A stretch of 64,000 nucleotides of DNA from Amblyornis subalaris (lineage: Eukaryota > Chordata > Aves > Passeriformes > Ptilonorhynchidae). Position numbers and translations under genes: made by a program. Below are positions 15,201 to 30,200 of the stretch, piece after piece. The notes beneath the pieces are model-generated. The model was given only the letters and a program-made list of their open reading frames with translations. It was not told the origin of the DNA and ran no database searches. Each line of letters opens with the position of its first letter. Positions within the stretch are counted from its first letter, which is position 1. The stretch is from NCBI GenBank assembly GCA_018881555.1, contig JACAXG010000002.1, forward strand, positions 17,664,077 through 17,728,076. The letters are read 5' to 3'.

Positions 15201-18200
15201 AGNTAACTAACAAAGATCTAACTTCAATCTTTAAAAAAAGAAAAAGTATTAATGGAAAGACTAGTCTCCTAACCAAATAACACCACATTTACTTTCCATC
15301 TGACCCAGCTTCCATCTCCCCCGTAATTTTTTTGGCTGCTGCTAGGGAAAGTCACAGGATTTTTTCAAGTCAAAAAAACACACTGCAAACCAAGTCAATA
15401 AAAGAATCCTAAATAATCTCTGACAAACTGGCTTTTGCAGGAAATTCACCTAGAGCTTTGAGACCACAGAGCACTAGTCAGAGTAGAAAAATATTCTCTT
15501 TCTTAAAGGATTGACTCATCACCCATGACAGTAGAAAAATATTTCAAAGTTGGAAAATAATATTTTGGTTTCCTGAAAAGAACAAAGGCCTTTTTATTTC
15601 CTGAGAGTGGACCTGAGGACAGCATAGCTTGTAACATCCCCCAAAAGCCCCCACCATAAAATTAATGTCATTGCTGTACATACTTTGACAGCTTCTGGTC
15701 GTCAAAGTGCATAATACAAGACAAGCTTTCATCTAAGCTTATAAAATTGACCAAAAACATGGAATCATAAAATGGTTTGGGTTGAACTCAAAGATCATCT
15801 ACTTCCAACCCCTTGCCCTGGGCCCTGCCCACTAGACCAGATTGCTCAAAGCCTCATCCATCTGGCCTTGAATACTTCCAAGGATGGGGCATCCACAGCT
15901 TCTTTGGGCAATCTGTTCCAATGCCTCACCACCCTCACAGCAAAGAACTCCCTTCTTATCTAACACCACCCTCTTTCAGTTTAAGCCCAACATATGACAT
16001 TAAAGTAGTCAATCACAAGTTTAAATGCAAATTTTAGTTGCTTGTGAAGGACCAGCATACACCTGGGTCAAGCCACAACCTCTTCATTACACTGCAGCTT
16101 CCAATCTGAATTAAGGAATGTGCTTCAACTGGAGAGCTGAACTGATGTGTAACTTCTCCAGACAGTTACAGGAGCACATTCCATGTTTCTGGCGGCAAAT
16201 ACCTCACTTGGCAAGGCAGCTATCGACTTATCATACTTCAGGATGATCTCAAGGAAGCCATGAAAATATATTATATAGACCTGCTGCTTCTCAGCTATCA
16301 GTTAAATTGCTGCAAAACAAGGGATGCCACAAAGCAAAGCTAAGTGTCAAGATCATGAAGATTCATCCCAAGTGTTTTTCTTCAAAACACCTGGTTACAA
16401 AGTAAGCACTAATGGTTACAGGCATTTTTAAGTTTATAATAATAACAGAAACATTTCAGGATATTTGAAAGACATGAATGCAGCACAAAATGAGACTACT
16501 CATCCCACCATCAATTTAGGTTTCACAAAGTGCAACTGGTCCCCAAAATACTTCTTTAGATAGTATTAACTCATGCCATCACCTTTGTATTTTCAGAGAT
16601 CAGGACTGCTGAAAATCTATGGCTAATTATAGCATGTGATCATTTTATGTACCATGTCAAGGCTTATCTAAGTGAAAATTAGAACTAACCCCCCAAACAT
16701 CTGCCGTTAAGTTTTAGGCCACTTAAAATTATGTTGACAAATACACGACTTAAACAAAAACAGTCTCTCAAAAAATTTCAATACTAACTTCAATTTTATT
16801 CATACCTTATAAAATCCCAAACTAACAAACAAAAAACACCACCAAACCAATGACACCTTTAAAATTTCCAGTGGTTTCCCAATAACAGTCAGCAGGACAA
16901 CAAAATTATCTTCATGTAGTCATCAAAAACAGAGTCAATGTATTACATTTGCTAAGTACTGAGTAACAAAAGCAGTGACTTCACTTTAGATCAAAATCCA
17001 AAATTTTGAAACTGTTTACCTTCAAGTCCCCAATTTCATTATTTTGGGCTGTTATTGGGCAACTGTTGGGTACTACCTNCTCTTTAATACCATGTGCTGA
17101 GAGCACTGCCAGAGAAGCGAGAGGAAATGCTCGGTTGTTTGGTACATACNTACAATTTCTGCATACTGCCACTTTCAAACTTTGGAAATAATTTTGAGAA
17201 AAGCTATTAAGAGAAATACCAAACAAGNCCTCAACTATACCTATGATACATTCCTACTTTTTCCAAATCTAAGGAAGTAATTTTTACCGTATGTAAACAC
17301 AGCTATAAATTCTCTTCCACTTTCACAAACTCATTGAGGCTGGAAGAGATGATGATAATCCAGAAATTGTTAGTAGTAGAGATTGTTCAGATTTAGTTTA
17401 TAAATAACCATTTCACATGCTAATGGAAAATCAGTTTACAGCACTATATTTCAAAATAGGGTTTCATTTTTTATATTTTAATTTAAGCTACAATCTAAAT
17501 TTTCTGGTACTTCAAAGCAATTTATTAAAAATACTGCATCTTTAAATAATCATTTTACTGTCAAATTCACAAAGTACCTCTGCATATTCAGAACTAGAGG
17601 AGAAGAATACAGCTACTTGAAGGTCATTCAAGTTGCAAAGTATATAATGNACTCTGTTGAGTATCTTATTTCAGCTTTTACAAGAACTATAGGTGTTTCT
17701 CATTTTTCAAAGCCTTCCAGTTCTCTTGCATAAAAAAAAGCTTCTGGCTGTATTCTTTTGGTTTCATTTTGCACAAGAGAAAACAACTATTTGCTAGTTG
17801 ACTAATATATACATAGGCCATCTAGGCTACCCTAAAAGATATTTTTCAGAGCCTTGAAGTATTTTACAGTATCTCAGAGGTTCAGGTATTTTTAACAAAA
17901 TACTCCAAATTAAAAAAAAAAAAACAGTCTAAGACAGCACACAACATCTTTACTGCTCACATGCCCTCTCACACTTTTTTTAGTTAGGGAGCACAATTTC
18001 CAGCACCACTTCCAATAGTTCTGGGAAATATCTTTCCCAAAACTCTTCTTACTAGGAGGCTATCAATGCTCATTAAGGAGTTTTGGTCAGTAAAGATCAA
18101 CCAGTAAGTATTGCTTGACAGCAAACAAAATGGTCACCACTTTGGCACAAAAAAAAAAAGCCTTGCCACCTATGATGTTTGGTGCAATAAAGGAATGATA

Positions 18201-21200
18201 TCCAAGTCTTTGCTGCTTTAGACTGCAAGGAACCATCCTCAAAGTAATTGCCTTTTTACAGTGAAAAGAAAAAAGCTTAAATATTACATTTCAATTAAAT
18301 AGTAATTTCTATGGCAATTACAGCTAAGCACCTGCCCCTACAAGTTAATAATAAAACTACATAGCAGACTAAACAGCACAGAATTCTGAAATGGAGAAAT
18401 ATGAGCAACATAAAAAGAAATAATGGCAAAAAAATGATCAAAAAACAAGAGGCACTCATAAGAGGAGAGAAAAAACTGTACAAGTGCAAATGGAAAGAAC
18501 ACGAAGTCTTATACTAAATGCTTTGCTACTGAAAATGAACCACATCTTTAAGAAAAGGTTTTCAATTGCATTTAAGGGGAAACTTTAATTGCAAAAATTA
18601 CAAGCAGAACACACATACTCAGAGTAGGATTTCAGAGCAGAGCTTGGCAGCAGCACTTCAATCCTCAAAANAGAGAACTCTCTCATTACAGTAAAAAGAA
18701 CAAAAGTGCATTTAGGCATTTCCAAATATCACACATTAAGTTTCCCACAAGAAACACTTTATGAGTCTCACAATGAAGAAACATATTTACTGGTTTTAAT
18801 TATCAAGATTCTTTTCTTACCTTCTCTGCTTCGAGCCATTATTATTAGTTGGCAGATCACATTAATCATTTCTTGAAGTAGTGCAGGACTCTTCTTAAGG
18901 ATAAACTGCCGATCTGCAAGATATAACTGGCTGCAATTATCCTGTACTACTTTTAGGAAAAGAAAAAAAAAAAATCAGACAGTTCACAGGAACTGGACAT
19001 TTAATGGCATGGTCTTCACTTCTACTCATTCTTGTGTTACCAAAACCACCACTTTATTCTCACTGACACATCCATCTGTAACATTCCTCATAAAAACAGG
19101 AAAATGCAAGTGCTAAGAGAAAACAAATTTTGTATACCAGCTTCCACACCAAATGAAGAACTACTTATTAGATACATATAAAAAATGCAATAGAATGGCA
19201 TAGACAATTTATCAGTCACATTAAAATTGCATGAATTCTTTAGGTAATCACAGGTTTAAAAAAGGATTTTTAATTTTAAGTGAAACACCAGTTTTGGGGA
19301 AAACGTTTTTTGTAAACTAGCAACTACTTTTGAATGCAGTTCTGTGAAGTTCTAAGTAGAAACAGTAACTAAGTTGGAAAGGAAGATGAGACTTTGCAAC
19401 TATTTAAAACTGATTATTTTTCTTTTGAAAGAAACTGAAAAGTTTGAAGCAAATTATTTCCCCTGGTTTGCTGGTTTTGGTTTGGTTTGNTTTTTTTTAA
19501 TTTCCATTAAAATGTAGAACATCTCAAGTTTGCAGGTCAGCTAAAACTATTGTTTTCATGAAACTTCAAGAAATGCATTTAGAAACATTTCAGTTTGAAT
19601 ATTTACAAGTATGAAAAATTCCAAAACACAAACTGAAGCTCACAGGTAACTGATATGTAAAGCTCTACTCTTGTCATCTTTACGTCAAATAGTGTCCTAC
19701 AAAACTCCAAAAATAAATAGGCACGGAAATGCTACAGAGAGCAGCATTATGCTTATCTTGGATTTCTTTGCTCTGAAAAGCAAATACACTTCACAGGCTT
19801 AACTTTTTTATTCTATTACAAAGATTAAAAAAAATTATCTAAGCCATATTTGCAGCCAAAAGCATTAAAAAGTAAAATATCAGTATTGCAGGGCTCTCAG
19901 GAGAGTGAATAAATGCTAAGCAAATGTACTAAAGGGTCATTAAAATTGAAAAACTAAGGACCCTGCATAGAGACTATTGAGCAGAGATCCATTCAACTCT
20001 TTATAGGACAGGAATCCTAAGTAATGCAACATGCAGCATCTTGCTCTGTTTCCAATAATATCAGATTAGGGGAGAAGCCATTACCTTCTTCAAGGACCTC
20101 AGGAACTGGCATCCGGGCAAGATGAGTCAACAGCAGAACTCTGGCTTTCAGACTGTAAGGGTAGGTGAGAGGAGGCTCATTCTTCTTTACATTTATGCCA
20201 CCAATTTCTCTGATTAGCTAAAATAAAATAGTCAAACACAAACAGCTATTTTGTTGCTAAAGAGAAGCAAACACAGGAGAAGAATTCACAAGGATAAAAA
20301 GGTATGCTCACAAAAGCAAGCCTTTAAGTAACTTTCCCTGGAAATTTCTGAAGACATGAACATTAGCCATTTTTATTCATAACCCAGTTCCAAAAAGTAA
20401 AAAAGTGTCTATATGTCTTGTTTCAATGTGGGAACGAGGGGGTCAAAGATCTGCACACAAGAAACTTGCCTTGTATAGCATTAAGTAAATTTATATTGAT
20501 AGATACATATTTTTAAAATCTGATTTTATTGACAAGGTTTACTAGATTCAACCATATTTCTAAGGCATTTACATTAAACTCAATATGCAAAAGCAACGGC
20601 ATCACCTTAATACCTTTCACCCATCTAAGACACAGCAAACTTTTGTAGGAACAATTTCAGGTATCACAGGAAGGAGGCTTACAAGCCTGAAATCCCCGGT
20701 AGGCTGAAGATCAAGTATTTTAACTTGCTTATAAACCACACCAACTTGAAAAAAGCTTAGTGTTCTTTATTCAGGATGAGCTTTCTTGATCCCCACCAGA
20801 CCAAGACCCACAGTTCAAACAGGGCTGAGTAACAGCAGCTCAGATAAAGCAGCATCAGTACATGACCCAGAAGCTTCACTTTTTAGGTCAAAAAGTTACC
20901 TGAGGACAGACAGAAATTCCAAAATCTCCAGACAAAAAGAGAACTTTGGGTATCAACAGCTAAGCTACACCAACCTTTGACCAGTCCTTCCCCACACCTA
21001 AAGGAAGATCTTCTGACAAGAAGTTCCTTACAAGCACATCCTGGTGTAACACCAGGCCAAGAGCAGTAAAACTTAGAAAAGAGAACTTTGTAAAAAATGG
21101 GAACAATCATCACNGCCCCAAAGAGCAGGATACACTAGCAAAAGTTACTAGCAAAACCCTTCCGTACTGATGCTTGAGCGAATTGTACTGCCATATAGTC

Positions 21201-24200
21201 AGAAAAAGAAGAACACAGCTGACACTGATAACTGGACCTTTAGAAAGGGAACAAAATCCAATGGCATAAAATGCAAAGTCATGCACTTGCATATTAAGAA
21301 GAACTCCAGCTCGAAGATGGGAGCCTCTTAGCTGGAAAACAGAGATAGCTAAGACAGGGAAATCCAGAAAACTTACTGATCCCACTCTAGTTGCATTAAA
21401 TCACCATATAAATCAGCTGTGGAAAAGAGTATGCTGGAAGTTATTCCTCGCAGAAATATAGGAACAGTAGCATCACTGACTAAGGCACTGTTAAGACTTA
21501 ACAGAGAATACTGTGGACAATTCTAAGCAGATAAAAATTAACGTAAAATTTAGAAATGTATCAACGGGGATATATTCGGCACGTAGCAGGAGGAGGGAAA
21601 TGAGCCTTTTGGAAAAGAGGGGAATAAAAGACAGCAGCTTTTCTAGTTTAACAAAATAAAGTCAAAAAGATAACTAATGGGCTATTGCTTCTGTCTATAG
21701 ATGCATAGGGATATTTAGACTCCAGAATGGTGGTAATAAAAGCCATGGATATAAACTGGTCACAAATAAAAAGACTCCCAATCTCTAGAACAGCAAGTTC
21801 TGGAACAGCTTCTCAGTAGGATATGGTTACAGGAGGCTTGACTGCCTTTTAAGTAATGAATGATTAAATGTAAAAGAGCTTGCAGAATGCCAATGCTGGC
21901 AACGGCATGGGTGAAGAACCAATGATCAAGGTGGATCTTTTGCAGCCTTTTGCTCCCATTGCTGAAAAAGTCCACCTTACTGCAATTCCATCTTCTACTC
22001 AAAGTCCACATGATGAAGAATTTGTAAAAGAGACAAAGACAGTTAAGTAAAAGAAAATAGAATAAGATACCTCTTATGTTTAGGTCATGTTAAAATATGA
22101 AAATTCAACTGTGTGCATGCAAAGGTTAAATCTGTGAGATTAGTCCCCCTCTTTTTGCCAACTNGAAACATTTTCATTGAACCATTTTGTATACTGTACG
22201 TTAAACTTCTAAAAGCAAACTATTAGTTCCTGATAAATAAGACTTCCTAAAACTCTGCTAGTAATAATTACTTGCCACAGTATGTATTTATGGCATCTCT
22301 GCTGGAAACACTGAATGGAAATGAATATAAGAGGCAACCAGAGGGGAACAGACATTCATGGAGGAATCTTTACAATATTTGAAGACATTACTAATTCAGA
22401 CATCTGATAATTTTATTTCACTGTTAACACACTCAATCAGATCTGTGTTAATGATTTAAAAGCACTTCATCAAATGGTGATCACTACCTTATATCAATAC
22501 TCAAAATTTGTAAGGACTAACACTCTAATTTCCTATTTACTCTACCCCTCCGCAAAAGCCCAATGCAGCAGCCTATACACTAAACCAATTCCATTTAAAA
22601 TAAGCATTAGCACCATTAATGTAACCTTTTCTTTTAAAAAAGTTTAAATCAAGTCTAGCTCCTAATTCCTTTTTCTGAAAGGATACAGTTGCCTCTCTAC
22701 AAAGTTAATGCCTTGAGAACTTGAATTCTGTCAGCTGGTCACCTAGAAGCACCACCTCCCTCTTCCCTTGAAGGGGTCACTTAAAACACCTCTTGACATA
22801 ACTGACCTGTGGTATCTGGATGTTGTCTGCTGGTCTGCTCGTCACATCTTTATTGCACTGAGGATCAAATTCAGATGCCCCTGCTAAAACCATGATAAGC
22901 CCTGCAAAGATAATTGGAGTCAGACAAAGAAAATATCAACATCCTAAGCCACCAACTGATTTCTTCAGAACCTTTAGCCATAAAACTTATTCCCACTCTT
23001 CCCCTAACAACCATGAATATCCATGTTCTCTACTTAATGGATCAGTTAGTACTGCCACAGGGCAAAGGAGGCAAGAATCAATGCCTGGCACAAGACAAAA
23101 GAGATCGTTTCAAGGCTCAATTTTGCATGGCATCAAGTCCAGCATTTGACACTAAATGTCTTCAAAAAAATCTAATTAGGCTTCATTAGGACTAGCAGAC
23201 ATCACTGCACAGCAGTTTTGACTACTTCTGCATGCTCACAGAACCATTCCTGTCAATAATCCATGTGCCTGCAGCAGCACCATGACGTGGATGGAAGTGG
23301 GAAGCAGGAAGAATAAAATTTCAACTCCACTTTCTGTTCAGCCAGCATTGAAAATTCACAAAACAAATTTCTTTTGATTATTAGAAAAGCCGTTCAATAA
23401 ATACTCCTGCAAACAAATTGCACAAAGATGATGGACTGCTCTTTTTCTACTGTGATTAGGAAAATCCATACCAGCTCAAAACATTCTGTAGTGTAATTAA
23501 GATGAAAGCCCTACACAACCCTATTTTAGTCCTATTATGAGCTTTCTGTTCATGAACATATCAGATCCCTCAGCTATAGACAGTCAGAGAACTCACAGAA
23601 TCATTTGCTCCAGTTAAAATACCTTTTTCAGCAATAGTTACTCAAGCTTTCTTCTTAAATTTTGAGCAAGTTCTCTTCTGAGCAAGTCAAAGTTGTTTTT
23701 GCCTACTTGCTGTGCCCAGTGAATTCCAGCTACTAACAATGAGTCAAGTTTCCTGAGCATCAATTTTCATTTCCAACCTCAATTATCTATTCACTTCCTC
23801 AGCAGAGCATATCGTAGAGTTTCAGATGACTACAAGTATATTCCTATTATTTAAGATCAACAACTGTGAATCTCCAGGAAAGGAAATTCTAGAAGTTTGT
23901 TGTCCTGATGCCTGAAAAAATATATCTTAACCAAGGCAAGTCATGCAGGTTTGTCTCACCATTTCCCCAGCCTGGTTTGATTACATTTGCTCAGGTTTAA
24001 GCCTTGAGCTTTGGCACTGATGTACCACACTACTGTGGAATTCACAACTGAGCAAAAGCCTTACCTGATCACTGAGTGGTTTGTCTTAGACACCTCAGCT
24101 GCACCTCAGTTTTCATTCAGACTGCACAACAGACCTCAGAGGAAAAAACTGACCTGCCTCTGATCCCAGGACTACCTACAAGTGTTAAATCCTTGAACAA

Positions 24201-27200
24201 GGCCACTTAAACCTAGAGCTAACTCTGTACGAGAGACAAGGCGAGCCTCAAAGCTATGGTTCTGGGCAAGGTTCAGTATGAAATAATCTACTGCAGACAG
24301 TAAGTCTGGAGAAAGGAAGTGATCTCCTTAAACTTCTGAAGTCTCACCTACTTTCCCAATTCCTCCTTTCTTACCTAGCTACAGAGGGAAAAAGCGTAGG
24401 AGTATGAAAAGGGAAAGAGTATAAACCGGTCTGAACTAATCCCACACACAAATCCATGNGTCATGTGAGTAGAAGGCTAACATCTTTCCATTCCCTCACC
24501 CCTACATGTCTTGGATTATCTGTGAAGCATTCCTGCTCAGTAGGAAAAGGATGGATCAAGAGCAGATTTCAGCAATCTTCCAGCAAATTTAAAGCTGAAC
24601 AACAGTGCCATTCAAAGGAGTAAAAAAATATATTTATGAACCCTTTTTTATAAGGTTTTGGGGGTTCTTCTGTTCTGCTTCTCAATGGCTCTGAGCACGC
24701 AATCTAGTTAAATTCAATCTACAACCAAGTAGTACTGTGCTAATTCTTCAGGCCCATGCCAGGCTCCAAACTGAAAGATACAATTCTGCACCAACATAAT
24801 GCATCTACAGTTTTCCCCAGAAAAACAGGGGGTTTATTCCTTTAAAGGTGAGCAGGCAAGAAAAGTAAGTATATCGAAAACTACAAACAAGTAATAAAAC
24901 AACACAAAATTGATAGCAAATTTTTTAAGCAGAAATTTAGCTCTAATCTATCAAATAAGAACCAGAAACGCTATTTCATTCTTTATGAAAATAAAAATTT
25001 TATGAAGCCCCTAAAAAATTCCCAAAGCCTATTTTATTACACTAACAGAAGAAAACACACAGATACTGGTTGGCTCCTAGTGGCAGCTGAGGGCTACAGG
25101 CAAGTCAGCATGTTTTTCCCAACATACAATATCCTTTTTTCCTTATTTTTTATAAATCTATAGATAGACACAAATATGGATCTATACAATTCCCTCTCCC
25201 AAGTCTTCTTACAGAGTATTATTCGCCTGCAACAGAATTAAGTTTCAAAAACACTCTAAAGGAACCAGAAGCACTACTTTAACCTAAGAAAGGCTTATAA
25301 AATATGAGTATTTTAACATCAGCAGACTGACATTTCCAGATGAACACATCAGCAGTTCAAGTTGCCTTTTACTTACGTTTCATGTCCATGTTCCGGGTTT
25401 TATAGACAAAATATGTATATATTTGAGTTGTCCGAATGAGAATCTGATCTCCACTGTATCGTATTGATCGGTACCACCAGGAGCCCTGAAACATCCAACA
25501 AGAACGAACTGATGTCAGCTACAAGGAAGCATCAAAACAGCTGTACTGCATGAACTCATGTCTATCAACAACCAGGTAACTCAGCCCAACCGATTTTACT
25601 ATGTTAAGGTCAACTGAACTTCAGAAAGGAGAGGGAAACAAAAAAAAAAAAATTTACTGACACAAACTTTAAAAGCACACTGATAAATTTACCTGACAGA
25701 GTCTAATGGTAAATATTTTTGACCTCTAGCCTACAGCATTCCCCCCAGCATATACACCTGCACACATATACACTGCTTTGTTTATTCCCGGTGTTGTTTT
25801 AACAAATCCACATAAATTCATTGGATTCACCACTTTCTATATATGTGGTAACTCCTTACTGTGCAATGCAGCATTCAAATCAAATTTTGTTTAGGCAGAT
25901 CAAGGCCAAAACAAGGACAAATAAGAGATTTCTCTCACTATGAGAAAATTTGCAAAACCATCATTTAAGTCACTTAATCAGAAAACGCTTTTCAGAAGGG
26001 GAATCTGGAGGTGGCCCAGGGCCCTTGATGTAAAATTTCAGAATTAAGCTGTACGCCTTCAGGTTGACAGAAAAAGTTTTCCAAACCTTCAGCAATGCTC
26101 TGGTAATTANCTAATTAGCATTACATGAGTGATTCAAATTATGGAACTCACTGTACAGTGGTTGTACTCTATAATATATTTTCACAAAACTGGGTGTGCT
26201 GGGTTATAACTCCTCCCTGTAAGCAAAGCTCATTTAACATGAGAAAAGAATATTGAAGATACTTCTCAATCTACAGTGAAGTTTACCATAAGTAAAGAAC
26301 AACAAGCAGTCAAATAGTAAAAACACTTACTACTATTAATTTAATAGCAGTGTAAATTCCCCCACTATAGCAAGAATTCTGCAACCTACTTAATTATTTG
26401 GGAAATGCTCAAGGACTGGCTCCCACAAAATTTTTAATAAATTAGGTTTGATTCTTCCATGAATAGATGAAACCTGACACAAAATAATACACAACTTTCT
26501 AGAATTTTTTTCTGCATAAAAATTTAGATTATAATCCCACAGCTGTCAAGTGTTTGTACAAGTATAGGTATTGGGAAAAAACATGTAATTATAGCCAGCC
26601 CAAATCTACATGAAAGTAGCTGCCCTAACTGCTTCTGCAGAGACAGCTCGTGTCATGTACAGGACATTATTTAGGTCAGTGGAGGTCTGGAAAGAACTAC
26701 TTATCAGTGTTTTCTTTTTTCATCATTCTGGATTCAAAGGGTGGAAGTAGCCTTACTTTATTTTAGATGCCCATCAAACATAAGATGACTACACTGTAGT
26801 TAACTTCAGCCTCTTTATTGATTCATGAAAGAGAAACAGGCCCATTAAAGGCATGGATTATCTTGTATATCTACTTTAAAATGAAATGATAAAATAACTT
26901 GCTCCATAAAAATGACTATTCCTCTTCACTGACTATAAAAGTAATTTACAGTGACAAGTCTGAAAGTACAAGTCTACATCTGCTATGGGGCAAGAGGCAG
27001 ACTATTTTTTCCATGCTCAGAACATTCCTTTGTGGCAACAGAAATGTTTACCTCTCACTTGAGCTATGATAAACCTGGTATAAATCACTAAAAGTACGTG
27101 TATACAAAACAGCATCAACAGACATCACTGAATCCTAAGAGGAAAAGCATGAAAAATTTTTGCACCCTGGATTTTAGACTTGTTGAAATCAGCACATTTA

Positions 27201-30200
27201 TTCTTCTAAACTAAATCTTGAACTACACAGAAAGACTCAAAGGGAAGGGATATTGCCCGTGTAAGTCTCTGCACACACTGACNCAGGCAGCTGCCAAGAC
27301 CTCAGGACAATTTTTCAAATGAAAATCTTCTTCTCAAGAACATGAAGGGTTTTTGGTGTCAATTTTCTGAGTCTTGCTTCATGCCATACCCCAAATGCAC
27401 AATCACTGGATAAGGGACATTGTTCAAAAGCAATACTATAGGGCAAACCTGGGCCCTGAAATAACACTCACCTAGCAATTGATTCCTCACACAAAGCAAG
27501 GGCAGACATCTCATGGTGTACAGAAGATCAATAAGAAATGAAGTTATGAAAACAAAGGCAGCCAGGAAAAACCAAATCAACACCCTGTTCCACCTGCAGT
27601 AATCATTCTAGAACCACCAGCTACAGACATCTCGGTCTTGGCACTACTTTAACACCACTGAATATCCTCTTGAGCTCATGACCTCATTAATTTTCTTGAG
27701 ATGAATGAAAGAAGGTGCAAGACAAATTACATAACTTAGTAATTCTTGTGATATCTAATATTTTCCCTGCAGCCCCCTTCTCTACCATGGTGCTGTGTTT
27801 TTCTATTTTTCCCTTTTCTACAGTAGCTACACTACATGCACCTTTAAAAAAAAGCTCACTTGCTCTCCCTTCTCTCTCTCCCCATGAAAGGCAAGAATGA
27901 GCAACNCTATGTCTAAGACAGCTTTGTTTACAGCTTGGTTACAGAGGGTAGAATATTAATCAGATAATACTTACCACAACAACGGGAAGAATAACCATAA
28001 ATGCTATTCCATACACTAACAAAACCTATAGAAAAAATACAAAACATACTGCATTACATACTTCGGTTACTTAATACCACTTCTGCTTAATTTTTATTCT
28101 AAAATACAGTCAAGTAGTATTACCACACGCCTACTACAAATTAACACAAGCTTANTGCATAATACCTGTCATTATTCATGAAGAACAACTTACAAGTAAT
28201 ATAACTAGGTAGGGCTTAAATAAGGAGTATCAGTTTAGTGTGATTCAGATATGAATCAGTTCCACAGTTTCTTTAATAATTAAAAAGTTGGCAGCTAAAC
28301 TGTGATGCAGTGGACAGAGACGATTAAAAGAAATCAAGTGGTTAAGAAAAGTACTTTGCAGCAACAAATGCAACAGGAANAACATTTAGACACTGTATGA
28401 TTGGAGCATCACTTGCAAACTCAATGGAACTATAAAAATCCAGCACACACTTCTAAATGTGTTTCCTTGCAAGAGCAAGCACACACTTTGTAGCAGGGGT
28501 GACCACAGTAGAACCTCATTATCATTGGAATGAGATCCTTCCAAATATATTCATACTTTACTCTCAAAGGTTAGATTTAAGCTACTCTAATACGTATGAC
28601 TCCTGAAATTTGCTTCAAAGATGTGCATTTGGAGCAAAGTATTAACTACGTGTTTTGACTAAAAATGTGCAGCATTAAGCAATTTTCTTTTTCAAAAACA
28701 CTTGAAAGTTCACCTTAAAATCTTGAGCTAAGTAAGCTGACTCACCAAAATTGAGTTTTTCTGATCCACAATCCAAGCTGGCAAAGCTATACCAAAGCTT
28801 GTAGCTGCAGGATGAAAGAAAAGAAATTCACTATAAAATATTAAGAAACACTTTTAGTCACATTATGTCAAACAAACAAAGCCACCAACCCACAAAAAAA
28901 TCCTTGTGTTTATCACTTCAATAAGCAGAATTTTGGCAAATATAGCAAAATCAAGCAACAAATTAGAAATACACTCAAGTATGCAATAAAATAACAAGAC
29001 TTAAATCCAACACCTGAAATACCAAACATTTTAGCTTAACATATTGCAGTGAAATAGATGGGCAAGATTTATTATTATGTATTAAAGAAAAGATTTCACA
29101 GATTGAGAAACTTAAGAGTTTTGCATTGCAGAGTTTTCAGCAGTTTAAATACATACAGTTAATGAACAAATGAACCTCAAGAAAATGGTCTGAGCAAATG
29201 ACTTCTATGGGAAGTTCTATTAATTTGTACCTCTAAGAAAATGTTCTAAGCTGTAAACTGTAAACACAAAACCCTGTCAGTTCAGATTTCTGTGTGACTG
29301 GTAAGAAACAAAAAGGAACACTTTTCAATTCAAAAGAAGTTAGGCTACAGAAGACAGAAGACATGATTCTCTAGCATCTATGCCATACAGATCTGAATAG
29401 AGAATAGCATAAAATAGCTTGTCTTCAGACACTGGTGGTAATAAATTAAAATTTGCAAACACTATCTATCCCAATACTAAGAGTTCTATGAAAGCAATGT
29501 GGGAAGAAAAGAAAATAAGACTTTACAGATTTCTAGGACCTGCTTCAAAGAAAAACAACATGCTTTCCTCAGTACTAGCAGTTATCAAGGAGGAGCAATG
29601 CCTTAAATAAGGACGGACTAGGATCCCTGTGTAGTTGGGCACTATACTGATACTATCTCCAACAGATTGTGACAGCCATCAATTCAGACAAACAGTTGAT
29701 ATGCACAAGCCTAATGTCACTTCCACAAGTTGAAAATTACTATTCGTTGAGACTCCAGTTCAACACCTGACAAGCCTGACCACACCTCAGTCTTAGGAGT
29801 TCAACCAGATAACACCCAGTGAATTTACCACATTAAGTTACAGGAAATGCCATGCTCTGCACAAGGAAGGTCTCCAGACTCTTATCTGTTAATGGTTATG
29901 GATTTTTAGAAGTATCTACTAAAAACGTGTCTTTTACTGATGGAATCAATTTCAGTTTACTACAATATTTTTGACCTTTAGAATTGTAGCTTCAAACTGT
30001 TCCAGGAACAGAAGCAGTTCAGTACAAAGCTCTTTGTCTTCTGGTCTGAGAGTCTCCTTGCCCTTCCCCATGCTCACTGAGCTGAAGCACAAACAAATAC
30101 CATGGGGAATTAGGCTTTTAATCATAAGGCACTTTTAGCAGACTATCTTTATACTCTTCAGATCTTCCTCACCTGCTTGTAAACACTCTTTGAATGATTT

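Noticed and set aside
18914..18955. Longer version of exon 11 using an AG at about 18955
   Set aside because: It would break phase with exon 10 and add residues absent from the family. The acceptor at 18914 fits both phase and homology.
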